Positions 43,727 through 56,314 of a stretch of 64,000 bases of DNA are shown in pieces. Each line of letters opens with the position of its first letter. Within the stretch, counting starts at the first letter, position 1. Where the stretch lies: the NCBI GenBank assembly GCA_016800925.1, contig JABCPU010000246.1, positions 1-64,000 of the forward strand. Direction: 5' to 3'. Position numbers and translations under genes: made by a program. The stretch comes from Suillus spraguei. Taxonomy: Eukaryota; Basidiomycota; Agaricomycetes; Boletales; Suillaceae. Under the pieces are notes generated by a model. That model had not been told where the DNA came from, made no database searches, and worked only from the letters and a program-made list of their open reading frames with translations.

Positions 43727-44813
43727 ACAGGTACAGGTAACCCGCACGGGTCACAGGTACAGGTACGGGTTGGAGTGTTGAGTACCCGTTACCCACATGG
43801 GTACTGCCGAATGTGCTTACAAATATTTGGGGCAACATGTGCCACTGCCAAACAGTAAGTGCACATCAAACTACACTTACTGCTAGTATGGAAAGCCAGA
43901 CCACCATGCTCTACTTCCAAGGCTTCCACTTCTCAGAACATTCCTGCACTCTTCTGGACTTTCTGAACTCACCTGCATTCATTTATGCTTCCTTGTGCTC
44001 ATTTGGATTTGCCTGCATATGGACTTGCCTGTATTCATTTGTGCTTGCCTGCACTTGTTTGGACCTGCCTGGACTTGCATGTTGCCTGCATTCATCTGTG
44101 CTTGCCTGCACTCTTTTGCACTTGCCTGCACTCATTTGGACCTGCCTGGACTTGCATGTTGCCTGCATTTGTCTGCGCTTGCCTGCACTCTTTTGCACTT
44201 GCCTGCACTCTTTTGCGCTTGCCTGCACTTGTTTGGACCTGCCTGCATTTGTTTGTACTTGCCTGCACTCATTTGGACCTGCCTGGACTTGCATGCATTT
44301 GTCTGTGCTTGCCTATGCTCATTTGGACTCGCATGGACTCGTCTGTATTCATCTGGACTTGTCTGTGCTTGCATACGCTCATTTAGACTCACATAGCCTC
44401 ATCTGGACTCATCTGTAGTCATCTGGACTCCTCTGTATTTGTCTGCTTGCCTGCACTCATTTTCACTTGCCTGAGCTTATCTGCTTGGGTCTGCTCTCAC
44501 CTGTACCTCCACTCCTCTCATTCTGGCACCTTCAGGTGTCATTCGCATATGTTCAAGCCACATCAGCATTTGCTGACGTGCGCTGGGCATATGCGTTAAG
44601 CACTAGAAAAGGGCTTGTACCTTGAGGGAGAAGAGGCTGATCTCAAGGATGGTTGGGACAACATTTTATTAACTTGACCTATGTATCTACAGTGTATTTT
44701 AATGCCATACCCATCAAGTACCCGCATACCCGCTGCATACCCACTGCTACCCACTGCTACCCATCAGTACCCGTCATAAGACCCATACCCGTTGGTACCC
44801 TTGGGTGTATGAA
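43727..44813. mobile_element. Repeat-rich insert with GGTACC-like subterminal motifs
   Basis: The left end is dense in 'acaggtac', 'acgggt' and 'gtacccg' (43731-43800), and the right end in 'acccgcatacccgctgc' and 'tacccatcagtacccg' (44715-44800). The two ends are roughly inverted and they separate two pieces of the Plavaka gene. Subterminal arrays of this sort are common in hAT-type non-autonomous elements; that class is a guess. A VNTR fills the interior. Confidence 0.5.
43973..44480. repeat. Tandem repeat (VNTR) of gcctgcactcatttggac type
   Basis: About 500 bp of imperfect repeats built from 'cttgcctgcactc', 'atttggacctgcctgg' and 'acttgcatgttgcctgc' blocks with higher-order periodicity. 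Several frames are open on both strands purely because of the repeat; none should be called a gene. Confidence 0.85.
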
Positions 44814-45113
44814 GCACATTCCATTCATGGACCTCGTCAAGTCCATAATCATTTTCACAAGGGCATTCTTTCTGGAGATGCTCTCACTGCATTCCATTTA
44901 ACTTCAATGTCAGATCTCAAGTCTCAGTTGCCTGCTGATATTCTCACCAAATACACACTCCCTGATTTTGATCATGCAGTTTCTCAGTTCATCCAACATT
45001 TTTCCCTCTCCAGCGGCAAGAATAGCCAGATAATCCTTTGTGATGCGAGAGATGGTCAGATATTGAATAGAATTGTGCTGAAGGTGTTTAAGTCAACCTG
45101 CAAGGAATACTAA

Positions 45114-47806
45114 TATGAAAAAACTCACACCCCACCATGCCACTATATTCTCGACATCCTCTAGTGGTGCAGCTAGGTAGTCATTGAGCTCTTGGCAAGG
45201 CCTTCGGTTTGTGGTGTCACTTGCAACATGAGTTTTGACAGCATCGCACATCCAGCTGTGGCCGTATGACCCTTGGCAAGCAAGTGAGGAGGGAGCCACA
45301 ACAATGGGCTCTGCATCAGGCAAGGAAGTATGATGGTAGTACTTGTCAAAAACTTTCTGCAAATGTTTTATACCCTCATCAAAGTCACAAGGCTCCCATT
45401 TACCCTTTGCATATGCCACCTTATAGTTTGGGTCGAGCGCTACACAGTAAGATAGTACATTAGATAGGCCATTATAGTAACAACAACACATACCAAGGCA
45501 AATGAAGTAGACATTGGTTTCGTCGATCTTGTGGTACCACTTGCAAATATTGTCAAGGCCAGACTTAATGGCAGTTGAAAAATCATTGGACTTCAAAGAA
45601 TCAGCCATGTTTTGCCAAGTTTCTTGGAGATACTCAAGGACTGGAATCGCATGCCACACGGTAGGTTCACGAGTTACAGAAAATGTTTGTTGAGCATTTG
45701 CAGGCTCCTAGTTATACAGTAGGTTAATATGATGAATTGATGAAGATGCTTGAACATACCTGAAGCACATCATGCATCAACCCCAACTTCTTCCATTCTT
45801 CGGCCGAAATCTTGAATGTGCCATATGACTTGCCCTGTAAGTTTGGGACTTTGTCACTGTCATCTGCCAGCTGTATGAACCAATTCATGTCCTGCCAGGA
45901 AATTATATTGTGTTAGTATAGTTCATAGGGAGAGTAATAGTAACTAACTGACCTTATACAACTTAAGTGTGCACTCTAACATCCCAAACAATGAGGCCCA
46001 TCAGGTGCGAATCCATTTCAAAAGCTCAAGCTTTGGCTCATTGACCTCAGTGCAGCATTTTTAGAAGAAGGTTGGGCTTGCAGAGATTTCCACACCTGAA
46101 TGAAGGGTTCATCAAACAGAGTTAGTCGGACAAGGATACAAACTTACCTGCGTGACGAGTGCAAGTGCTTTGCCAACAGTATCAGCAACATCAAAATCAG
46201 TCATATCATCATTGTCATTGTCATCAGTTGCGTTCTTGAGGAGAATGCTTGCTGGTGTAGGAACAACCTCCTCGACAAAGTGTTGTTTTGTGGCTAAGTG
46301 TAAGGCGTGCCCAAACAACTGAATAAACATCAGCATACATAGAACACAATATTAGATAGATCACTTACCGCACGCGGTGCTCGCCTGCAATCCATTTCTT
46401 GCTGGAAGGGTCAATAGCAAGTGCAAAGTTTGAATGGCCGTATCATTATTGGTGGCATTGTCAGCCGTCAGCCATCCAACCTTCATCCAAATGCCATAGT
46501 TATTGATGGTTTCAATGAGAATTCTTCCAATATTGCTGCCGCTATGGTTGCCATTAATGATTGTGAATGCAAGCTGCTCAGACTTCAATTCCCACTCCTG
46601 AGGTTTGCCAGCTGGTGAGTCAATATAATGTGCCCTGATGGAGAGGAAAGGAATGCCAGGTTCAGATGTCCATGAGTCGAAGGTAAGTGAAATCTTGCTA
46701 TCGACATGCTTGAGTTTCTCCTTGACATGTTGGACAGTGAGCTTCATGCGTTCATGAATTTTGTCATGAATTTTTGTATGATAAGGGATATCCCTGTCTG
46801 AAAGGGAGGGCTGGAGGTATTTCAGCAGATGATGAAATGGACCCTTGTCAATGAGTTGGAATGCCTAAGTAAAGTACATATAGCATGAGCATCCTAATTT
46901 CAAAGTCATGTTTGAATCACGCACCTCATCCTCAGAGACAATAAGCTCAATGATATAATCCATCAGGCCAAACTTGGTGAATTCAGGAACTTTAGGTGCA
47001 AGAGGGCCATCCAACGTTTGTTGTGCTCCATTGGTCGATTTGGAGTTAAGAGATATGGCACAGTCATGCATCTGGATGCCTCTTTGCTTGCAGTGGTCTT
47101 GGTAGAGCGGAAAGTGACACTTTGGATTGCAAGCAATATGGGTGCGACAAGTTGAGACACTGCCTTTAAAAAAACATTGGTTGGACAGTACATCATTGGC
47201 TCTGAAAATCATGTTAGTTATCAGTGTGATTTGTTTAACATTGAAACTTACTTGCATATCTCACACCACCAGCCGTCTTCATGTTCTTGGGTGTGAGGGT
47301 TAACACAGCCTTTCTCCTGCATGAATATTCCCTTTTAAGTCTGCACTGCACTCAATTTTCTTGGTCTGCTTGCAATCCTCGCAATCCTGGTCTTGGTCCT
47401 TTGGTAAGCTTCCTCCAAGTCTTTGTCTTTGTTGTTCTTCTCCTCTTCTCTTCCTCTTCTTCTTCCTCATCATCTGAAAATTTTCTAGCACAGGGGGTTC
47501 ATCATCGTCATTGTCATTGCAGTGACGGATGAGATGGGAGCCAGTTTGCACTCACTTGGGTGCAGGCTGACTTCGAGGAGGTGCTGGAGCCGATCATTTG
47601 GTGGGAGCTGCATTAGTAGCCTCACAGATTTTTTCTGTCGGTTTAAGAGCTCGACCTGAGTGATGAGACACAAAAGCAGTCAGTGTGCCATTGGATGCAG
47701 GAAGCAGAGGTGGAGCAGGCATGGGAATGTCATCATCTGGGTCATTGTACCAATCAATGGCACTAGCATCTTTGAGTTGGCCATCAGATCCAAGTGCGCA
47801 CACCAT
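45114..47806 (-). pseudogene. hAT-type transposase (decayed)
   Basis: Minus strand, from about 47806: an acidic/basic N-terminus (KKKRKRRGEEQQRQRLGG), Cys/His region consistent with a BED finger (GWWCEIC near 47265, then NPKCHFPLYQDHCKQRG), LMDYIIELIVSEDEAFQL, then the catalytic core KISLTFDSWTSEPGIPFLSI and VGWLTADNATNNDTAI (46680-46440). Next are HALHLATKQHFVEEVVPTPA, a linker with WKKLGLMHDVLQ, and the C-terminal dimerisation part ending KWYHKID, ALDPNYKVAYAKGKWEP and ELNDYLAAPLEDVENIVAWW (45150). Apparent introns and frame breaks alternate; TIRs were not located. It abuts the Plavaka end at 45113. Confidence 0.8.
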
Positions 47807-48154
47807 TCTTGCAGCCAGAAGAGTGAATATTGTACCTGTAGTAGATCATTTATACCAAAATTTGTGGTAAGAGATTAGAAAAATGTGATGCACCTTGAAC
47901 ATACTGTTGCCATGTATTCTGGACATAAATTAGATTATAATCCGCATAATGATGCACAGTGAGCTTACCGAAACATCAAGTAGATTACCGAGGAAGCCAG
48001 ACGTCGCTGATAGAAATGCGTTGAGTGTTTTGGTCCTAAAGAGAGAGCCATTTTTGATCGTCCGAAGATCAATGTTCCAGGACTGACAATGGCCATTGAG
48101 TTCGTTGCTAGAGGATCAGAAAAGATATTAGTATATAAGCTTGAGGACGTCGAG

Positions 48155-48365
48155 TGGATCATATACAGAACCAGGAACGGTTCGAACGCGTTCGGACGAG
48201 TTCGGACGCGTGCGGAATTTTCAGGCATCATTCGAACGCCGAACGTAATGATGCGTTCGGTCCTGAGGGTATGTCGAACGTCGGACCGAACTGACGGTCC
48301 GGTCCGGAAGGGTTCAGGTTCGAACCGAAGTTCTGAACCGGACTCCGGCAGCACTACTTGTACAA
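48155..48365. repeat. CpG-rich palindromic stretch (MITE-like)
   Basis: 'gttcgaacgcgttcggac', 'gttcggacgcgtgcgga', 'acgtcggaccgaactgacgg' and 'ggttcgaaccgaagttctg' follow one another, making many overlapping short inverted repeats. CpG is far denser than in the surrounding DNA. The pattern resembles subterminal regions of hAT MITEs; exact ends are uncertain. Confidence 0.5.
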
Positions 48366-48372
48366 CCAATCC

Positions 48373-49112
48373 AAGCTTATACTTTACGTTCTCCTTGGGT
48401 TTTTCCTACCTGTCGTCGCACTTTACATAGCGGTGGATATATTTTTATGGAGTCGACCCTCGGCGATGTCAGGTGAGTTTCTATTTTAATTGAATTTTTT
48501 TGCAAGCTGATGCTTGGTTGCATAGTGCATGAAGTGATAATAACAAGTACTGCACGGCTTCATTCTATATAGGACCTATGTCTGCGATATATGCCTCCAT
48601 CCCCGTCATATGCTATGATATTTTCTTGGTCGTTCTCGCCGTTGCTGTCCTCTGGAAGCACCTGAAAGAACGAAAAGAAATTCAAATGAAGCCCAACGCC
48701 TATGTGGTACTAATCGTCCGATATCATGTCATGTACTTTGTTCTGTAAGTTCCCCCTTCGTTTGTTGTGTCCTGTGTCCTGTGAAAGCATTCATTGAATT
48801 GCGCTAGGAATCTGGCAACTCAAATCATTATGGCGGTATTGTGGGCACACCTTTCGGTACGATCTTCTGTGATTCTAGAGAGATCCGCTCTAATGCAGGC
48901 ATGTGCAGACGGCGGCGCTGAATCTCGTACTATTGTTCAAGGATACCGCGCCATTGATTATCGTACCACGTTTTATCATCAGCATTTGGGAGACGCATGC
49001 CAATGCCAACTGTGTACGTGTCAGTACGACGTTCGAGGATTGTGTCTGTTGGACTTCACCACCGAAATCGGAGCAGCTCGAGAATGGCTCCGTTCAAAAT
49101 CGAGAGAGGTAG
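48373..49112 (+). CDS. Multi-pass membrane protein of a mushroom-specific family
   Basis: Exons: start uncertain to 48472, 48573-48744, 48808 to about 48855, and about 48907-49112. The first exon gives a hydrophobic segment (LILYVLLGFFLPVVALYIAV), the second PVICYDIFLVVLAVAVLWKH then a charged loop KERKEIQMKPNAY and another helix (VRYHVMYFVL), the third LATQIIMAVLWAHLS, and the last ALNLVLLFKDTAPLIIVPRF then SIWETHANANCVRVSTTFED and CVCWTSPP. This alternation of helices and the late SxxxTFEDC motif match seven-helix integral membrane proteins abundant in Agaricomycetes (DUF6533-like/GPCR-like). Function unknown. The CpG-rich MITE-like sequence lies just upstream, so the true N-terminus may be lost. 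Confidence 0.55.
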
Positions 49113-50002
49113 AGCGAGGTCCATACTTGCCCATAACTAGTGTACGCATATTAAATTATATACTTGTATTTGGACTAGGTGGAATTCGCGAATGTAGATT
49201 TCTTGTGCTTTGATTTATCTGCGCATTGACCAGCACATTTGACTAGGAATCCCAGGTAAGATAGGACTATCGTGGGCTCATCCGGTAAGGATCCGTCACT
49301 TGAATATTATCTCGCAGTCCAAACATGCCGGATAATCCTTAGGTCCCGGTAAGGTATACTGACAATGGTCCGATCACATCATTCAGTAGATGGAGTCTGC
49401 TTGTGCATTAAATGAGTAGTAAATAGTAAGACAATATCGTAGATACGATCATGTCGTCTGGGTATGGCTTGTAGACGCTTCTTGCATAACGAGATTTCTC
49501 ACCCTGTTCTCTGTGGCCCTTCCTTTCAAGATATTCTCTGCCCTAGTAAACATGTGGAATAACCCTTCGTCCGAAACAAAAAATACCAAATGGCTGACCT
49601 TGTGACTACTGCGGACAAAAGCACCGGCTCCACATTGCGATGTTTCATAGCTGTCAGGAAGAGTTCGAGAGCAACCGCCAACCCTTTGTCGCTTTGCATG
49701 AGATACTAGTGTCGGAAAATAGGTTCAACGACCATGTGGTATATGCAAAATGTGGAGAGAAGAAAGAGTAATTCTGCGTCACCCATGCAGCCATGGGGTT
49801 GGAGTGAGCTGGGCCGTTTGCCAGCATGCACCGTGCGCGTAATAACTGCAACAAATTGCTTAGCATCAACATGTCACATGTCACATGTGGTCGTTCGACT
49901 TCCCAAGTTAGGAGATAGGCATATGATGAGCCGTTGAAATTTGAAATATTGACGCAGGCTTGTTGGCAAGTTCGCCCACTGTGATCACGCGATTTCGCCG
50001 AT
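49113..50002. other. Intergenic region upstream of TRK gene
   Basis: No coding sequence was recognised. It should contain the TRK promoter. Direct repeats 'catgtcacatgtcacatgtgg' lie at 49868-49888. Confidence 0.4.
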
Positions 50003-53000
50003 ATGTTGGAGGTTTCGACATCGTCCCCAGAGCACAGCCCATGGCAAACCATCAGGTCGCATCTCAACTTTTTCCGCATACATGTTGTTTTCTTGTGAGT
50101 TTGTCACATCATGGTAACACTGCTATCAGGCTGTTGGTATTGATGACATTTGAGTTTAGCACTTTCATGCCCCTGATATTCTCTGGAATCTTTTATGCTA
50201 GCAATGGCGAATATCCAGTTGCATACATCGATGCGCTATACAATTCAGCCAGCGCGATGACTGTGTGTGGTCTCGCGACTGTGAATTTGAGCCAGCTTAC
50301 TGCTTGGCAGCAAGTGTTGTTGTTCATCCAGATGTGTATTGGAAATACAGTGTGTTCCTTGACTTCAGAAACACATGATATTTCCCTAATCTCGGCTCAA
50401 GGTCATCGTGTCGTGGGTCATAGTGTACACCAGGAGGTTGTTATTTACAGCATACCCGTCAATGATATTCACTCCTATTTTTACAGGCACTACTTTGCGA
50501 AGACATTCAATCATATTATTGGAGTGGAGGCTGCCCGTCAGGCCACGATCAAGGCAGAGCAGCAGCTTACCACTACGTCTGCAGGGAATCTTGTTGACAG
50601 TGAACGCAGATGGTCCTGCCGCATCTTTCGAAGGAAGACTAGCCTTAGTACAGCACCGGAGGATTCCGCTAGTGCTGGTGCTCGAACAACACCGAAGGGC
50701 AGCGCAAAGAGACTAAGATCTGATACGATCAGGCGCTTAGATGGTCAGCCAAAATTGGTCAACCCAAGTGGACGGATCACAGAAAGCGGTGCGGTTCTTA
50801 TGAAGCATTTTTCATTGAGATCTGCAATGAGCTTAAACCTGCAAGCAGATGAACAAGGGCAAGGGCCCCATCCTCATCAACTTGCGTTTGCCGATGAAAT
50901 GGCCCAGACTCCGCAGCAGCTTGAGTTGGAAAATAATAATTCCACCATCAATAACCTACATGTAGAAACTATCAACATGGGGCCCGCAGATTTGAGGAGA
51001 AACACTCCGTAGGTATCTACAACACTATTTTTTGGTATCAGCGAGCCTGATATCTGTTTTACATCAGCGGGTATCCCCGTCGTCTTTCTGATTCTGGCAA
51101 TCTGGGAGAACTCTCAAATTGTGTGCCTGAAGCGGGCCAAGGTACTGTAGTGTCAGCTACATCAACCGGGATGCTAGGGACAGCAACTGTCGAGTTTGCA
51201 CCCACTGTTTATCGTTCTCACCCCCTCTTTCCTGTCGGTAGCCGGACTGGTAACTTGGATGCCCCTATAATTTCATCAGATATTTCAGTTCCAGGGTTCT
51301 CTGCTCCTCACCACTGCCGCTGCCGCCATTCTTCCGCAGTCCCCCAACATTCGCATGTACCATTAACACAGCACCCAACCATGCAAACACATCGATCTAG
51401 CAATGGTAGGCGCACATCAAATTTGCATCTTGTCAACCAGCCGCAGGAGCAGATGCTACGAGGGTTTGGGGGGTTTCCCATGCCACACGAGCTGCTGGGG
51501 ATGCTGTTCGGCTGGCTATTTCCTAATACCAAAAATAGACTGGAGAGAACTGTAACAATTCCTATTACTACTACACTGACAGGCAGTGGGCTGGGACGGA
51601 CTATGAGCGGTACTGCGAGTATCCCTGGGAGGCCAACGCACGGCGGAAGCATTAGTGCTAAGGAGGGTACAAAGCCTGTAACATATATTTCGTCCGACAC
51701 CATCGTTGGGCGGAATTCTGCATTTCATTTTTCAACCAAAGAACAGCTTGAGGAGTTGGCTGGAGTTGAATATCGGGCACTGAATGTGCTACTATGGTTG
51801 GTTGCATCTGTGAGTGGTCTTGTTTTCAGTCGTTTTCATCGACTTAAAATGTGTTCGTAGTATCACATAACTGTACAACTGATTTCCTTCGTGGTGATCG
51901 CTCCTTACATGTCATTGCCAAAGTGGGCGAGCGATCTCAAACCTCCTGCCCTATTGAGAACAATCGCGGTCCCTTGGTGAGCAGTGTCTTACAATGCTAA
52001 GAATATGACATCAACTAACAGAACCTGAATGAAGGTTTTCATTGTTTCAAGTGGTATCGGCTTACACAAATACTGGAACTTCTCTTGTCGACCAGAGTAT
52101 GGTGCCCTTCCAGACAGCTTATCCGAGTGAGTATCATATGTCATATATACGGAATGATGCTAACGTTTACTTATCAAGTGATCTTTTTTCTGATGTTTTG
52201 CACTTTGGCAGGCAACACTGCATTTGTAAGTTTCAATGAGCTCAATCTAACAACATAATAATCTTTCATCATTGTCAGCCTATATTGTGAGTTTGCAATC
52301 CGTAAGGTATGGTATGACAGTTCTTGCTGAAAAACAACATAAAGACTCCGCTTTCTCATGTAAGTATGCTATCTCTGTGATAAACTCATCGTTCATCATA
52401 AGAAGTTGGATCATCACGAAACTCGTACCGAGGGATTCTCGACTAGATGAAACACTGCATTTCCTCCTAGACCATCCCCGTCGATGCTTTGTTTATCTTT
52501 TCCCTTCGTACCAAACTTGGTTTCTTCTGACGATTCTGGTCATCATGAAGTACGCACACTTCATGACTATCCCTAATACCGTGTACTGAACTCGGCAATA
52601 TAGCCTTACAAACTGGCTCTGCTTCTTGGTCCTTGACATTGGTAACCCTGACATTGATTCCATACCTCTAGGAACGAGAGTTATTGCTGGACTATATCAG
52701 ACGGTCGCTATTCGTGCCCCGGCCATAGTTCCGTTTGCCAGCGTAGCTCCCGCTGTCAAGTCAGGTGGTGCAATCGTCGTATGGAAAAGGCGCTAACTTC
52801 AGGAAACAGAGTCGTGTATGTTATCATGATGTATATCAGCGTATGTGAGTACCTTTATTATTTCGGCGATACGCGTAAAACTAACTGCCTGTCAAGACCC
52901 CATTGCACTGAGGTGCGTTCGCCACTGGCAACCTTACAGATAGGTCATTATGATATTTTCAATTAGTGTCCGTTCGACAAATGTCTACGAGGAGCAATCC

Positions 53001-53714
53001 CTGGGTATATACAGTGATAATGATTCAGAGGACGGAAGTGCCTTTTCAACCACAGGCCCAAGAATGACGGTATGGTCGCGGTACTTAGCTCTTCACGCAC
53101 GTCGACAACTGGCATTTGGTATGTCTGATTTTCTTCCCTAATGACTTGTCTCACCTTGGTATCAAGACATGTGGTGGTTGTGTCTGGTGAGCTTGTGCAC
53201 TGTCGCAGCGGGGGAAATACTGAACTTGCCTGACGTAGGCGCTCGTGTTTATTTGTATCATAGAGGTAAGCAGCGCAACGACGGAGGATTCGCAACGGTT
53301 TCAATGGGTCGATTAATGGTAGCGCGAAAACTTGGACAACACCGAGATACAGGGCTGGTTCAATATCTTTACTATCAGTATGTGCTCATCTTATCAGATT
53401 GCGGTCTCTGCTCAATTCCACCAAGTTTTTGAATTAGTCTCGGCATATGGCACTGTTGGTCTCAGTCTTGGGATACCTACCGTAAGTGATGGGGTTGCTG
53501 TGTTACAATTGAAGTATTCTTATTTGCTGTGGTAGGAAAATTATTCGTTTTCTGGTGCCTTAAAGCCTCTTTCAAAGCTCATAGTATGCCTCGTCATGCT
53601 TCGCGGGCGACATCGTAGTCTCCCAGTAGCCATCGACCGCGCTATCATGTTCCCTTCCGAATTTGAAATGACGAATGACGAACCACTGGTCCCTGTCACG
53701 CATGATAACATGTA
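50003..53714 (+). CDS. TRK-type potassium transporter
   Basis: Many short exons; the clear ones are 50003-50094, about 50130-50349, 50402-50436, 50487-51008, 51068-51809, 51861-51976 and 52035-52126, then several to 53714. Four pore segments of the TRK/HKT fold are readable: SAMTVCGLATVNL, VVSAYTNTGTSLVDQSMVPF, YISV-PIALSVRSTNVYEEQ and LVSAYGTVGLSLG. A long hydrophilic loop (about 400 residues, RHYFAKTFNHIIGVEAARQA to EELAGVEYRALNVL) between the first and second pores is typical of fungal Trk1/2. It moves K+ (or Na+) across the plasma membrane. I could not join the exon around 52278-52320 (PIL..EFAIR) in frame without an extra base, so a frameshift or an unrecognised junction may exist. The start codon is chosen because it opens directly into SHLNFFRIHVV, the usual first helix. 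Confidence 0.85.
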
Positions 53715-55075
53715 ATCAAACCCCCTCAACGAGCCATGGCACACCCGTGACCCGGTCTCGCTTCTAGCAACGAAGGTTTCGATTATTTCGAGGGATGACT
53801 CAAGGAAGATAAGAAGCGGAGTGGCAGTTATGATGCACTTGTTATGCCTGGAAGACAAAATACGGGATCAGAGGTCTCTGACATCTAGTATGCACTTCGT
53901 GGCACTCGCACCACGGCGACGAGTTTTAACATTGTATTTTACTACCCTCATCCATCAGACAAATGATATGGTGGCACATAGACGCAACGAGCGATTATAG
54001 GACGTTTATTAGTATGTTCTTTACAATAATCTCTTGAGCAGAGCTCTAATTCGATGGTCTGTCGGGGGTACTCGCAGCACGCGCCTATCAGTAGCATGGC
54101 AGGCTAGAGATAGAAGGCAGGCAGTATTCTTGCTAATGCCACGTTCGTTGATCTGCGGAGCACTCGGATCTCTAACGCCTTCTTTTCTTCACGCCAAGGT
54201 CCTGGAATCTGCTACCATGTGCCCACCGCCTCGCTCTGCCTCCGACTTGTCGGTCATCAGTCTACAAAATACAAGAAAAATGTAAGATTAACGAACTGAA
54301 GTTGAACTCACTTCTAAGATGCACCATTGTGCTTGGTATTATCCCATGCCTGAACCAACCATGGTTTTGTTCGTATTTTTCACTTGGAAGATGGGCGACT
54401 GATAGAGCCAGCGATGAATGCGAGCCCTGCTCGGTGCTGCAAAAAAAATAAGAGGGAAATGTTGTCATGAAAACGGTGCCGTTAGAGGAAAATATTACAT
54501 TGGTCGCACCTTTTCCCTATCATCGGTATCGTACACCTCGAAAATTAAACTGGGATATCGATTATCTCGTGCAGCGCCTGAGAACTGTGTGAGAGACGTA
54601 TGATAAAGACGATCAGGCAGTGTTGACCGGAGTCAGAGTTCGAAGAAAAAGTATCCTTTATTCCTTCCCAATTCCTTCCCTGACTTAATGTGCGCTCCAT
54701 AACGTCTGGTTTCGAGACCGACAGGAGGCCAAATGGAAAGACCACGATATCTTAATAGAAATTATATGTATTAGCACGACGCACCATATCACCTAGAAAT
54801 TACAGTTTATGAATGGTTTGTACCTATTTTGTGGTCCGAACTTCAACTTGGAAACGACGATCCCGTCATAAGAATTACTACCAGCATGCATTATACGGAT
54901 TGAGCTCCTGCAGTGGTAGTAGAAAAGATAGTTGTCCAATTACATATGAACATGTGTTAACTCAGACAAAGTAAGTAACCCCAACCTCGAACAACCAACT
55001 TCAAACGTCAAACAAGGACCACGTTTGTAACGTTAGCTGCCTGCTGAGTGCTCTTAGTGCTCTAGTCATCAATCA
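53715..55075. other. Intergenic, no gene recognised
   Basis: Short frames only (for example 54034-54285, MSRALIRWSVGGTRSTRLSV). None shows a domain or splice-supported extension. Confidence 0.4.
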
Positions 55076-56170
55076 ATGAGATCCAGAGGGTCTCCATCCT
55101 TTCTCCTATTTCTCAATCTCTCTCGGTCATGGCCATCACAGAACAAGACCATCGCACTACCACATCCCAAACGCTACTACGCCACCACAAGTGGGCCAAA
55201 CCACGATGCCAAATGGTTGTGGTTTCACGCTCTCGGACTTGAATTTTCATTATGGATGCAGCCGCATGGAAATACTATACCACCCCAGCTCACCCAAAGT
55301 TCAAAAGCCGGGACGGATCGGTGGGTTCACTATACCGCACTTGGGTTATGGAGAGATGCTTCGCAGGACCAAATTAAAGTCTGTCTTTTATCTTTGTTCA
55401 AATGTCGTAGCTGATATGACGCCACAGCGAAGGTACTACGAGGTGTGGTTTGGTCATATGTATAATCGATGCATATCGTTGAAGTGACCTGGCGTGTAGC
55501 TAAGCAGGGAACATCATCCTGATGTCTCTCAAGATCCAAGTTCTCCCGAAATTTTCAGAAAGGTTACGGAGGCTTATGCTGTGCTTGGAAAGAAAAAGAC
55601 TCGGTGCGCTTCTTCTGAAACTCGGGTATAAACACTGGTTCTGAACGTTATTGTAGACGGAAATACGATCAATATGAGCAGTTGCATTCTGCTATTATCA
55701 CAGGATTGCGAGATCAACAGACAGGGCAAACGCCCTCGTCTTCACCCCGACCGCTTGATCCCACTTTCTGGGACCCAATCAAGTCAGGCTCAACAACGTT
55801 ATATCGACCACCTGCTGGATACTGGGCGGTGATGAACAAGATTGTGCGAGAGGGGGAGGAGGAGAGGTCAAAAGCTCAGGCAGCTTCATCCTCTCTCCAG
55901 ACAGTTATACCTGCCCATGACAGACCAGAAGAAAAGGAGCCTAAAGTTCGGTTTAGTGAATTTGAACTGCAAGTAATCATTGCGGCATTTTTTGCGGTAT
56001 TCGCAGTGGCATTGGTGGATCGGGGAATCGAGAACTTACTTGGATATACCAGGGCCTTCTTGGTGCGATTGTTGCAAGAGAATAACGAGAGTGAGTCGGA
56101 AAGCAGTACTCTACAGGGACATATAGAAGACCCTACGCCACAAACTACTGATATACGCACTGATGCATAG
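55076..56170 (+). CDS. J-domain protein with C-terminal membrane segment, paralogue 1
   Basis: Exons 55076-55378, 55428-55442 (15-nt micro-exon), 55500-55603 and 55657-56170 total 936 bases, 311 residues. The N-terminus ([20 protein letters not shown], later KRYYATTSG) is Arg/Ser-rich like a mitochondrial presequence. J domain: [17 protein letters not shown], then RRYYE from the micro-exon, [20 protein letters not shown] with the HPD signature, and [20 protein letters not shown]. The C-terminal region has a hydrophobic segment ([18 protein letters not shown]) and an acidic tail. J proteins stimulate Hsp70 ATPase; a membrane-anchored mitochondrial form is likely. It is convergent with paralogue 2 (56315-57317), with 144 bases between the stops. 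Confidence 0.85.
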
Positions 56171-56314
56171 CAAATACAAGTTATATACCCGGGCGATTAG
56201 ACAGACAGTTAATGTATGTATCAGATCATTGCGGAACAATTGCTGTAGCATTAGGCTTTCGACCGTGGTCACGAGTTTCGATGCAATTTGACAAACTGAT
56301 TTCAATGGATCAAC

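Larger units (their letters stand above)
41500..45113 (+). pseudogene. Plavaka-type transposase, cut into three pieces
   Basis: Piece 1 (about 41503-42390): MQVPIILGSDKTPVTRITGG, ATLRAWRCIAYMPIAKFHVH, a block ending PSRHIWYVFTPLIARVCDL, then in the next frame GTRYFTKGITHINQMTGCEH and APPRFICAINALIDF, ending QALSD. Piece 2 (43336-43730) resumes FHALEDSIIEAEARKGKKGA, LGTLMQFSADMTECLFITHC and CIHILNCQESMELFNLYMLI. Piece 3 (44815-45113): GILSGDALTAFHLTSMSDLK and ILTKYTLPDFDHAVSQFIQ. The order and motifs match Plavaka transposases of Agaricomycetes. Piece 1 and 2 are split by LTR-B copy 2, piece 2 and 3 by a repeat-rich insert. Frameshifts and stops also occur, so it is dead. Confidence 0.75.

Noticed and set aside
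43983..44418. Several long overlapping open frames on both strands
   Set aside because: They are produced by the tandem repeat; the amino-acid pattern repeats with the DNA unit and shows no domain.
47281..47551. Separate Lys/Arg/Glu-rich gene
   Set aside because: It reads into the BED-finger region of the hAT transposase and is best taken as its N-terminal part.
48300..48350. tRNA-like T-loop (ggttcgaacc)
   Set aside because: It is part of the palindromic CpG-rich array; no acceptor stem or anticodon arm can be drawn.
49654..50079. Minus-strand 141-residue frame overlapping the TRK start
   Set aside because: It overlaps a better-supported TRK first exon on the other strand and has no recognised motif.
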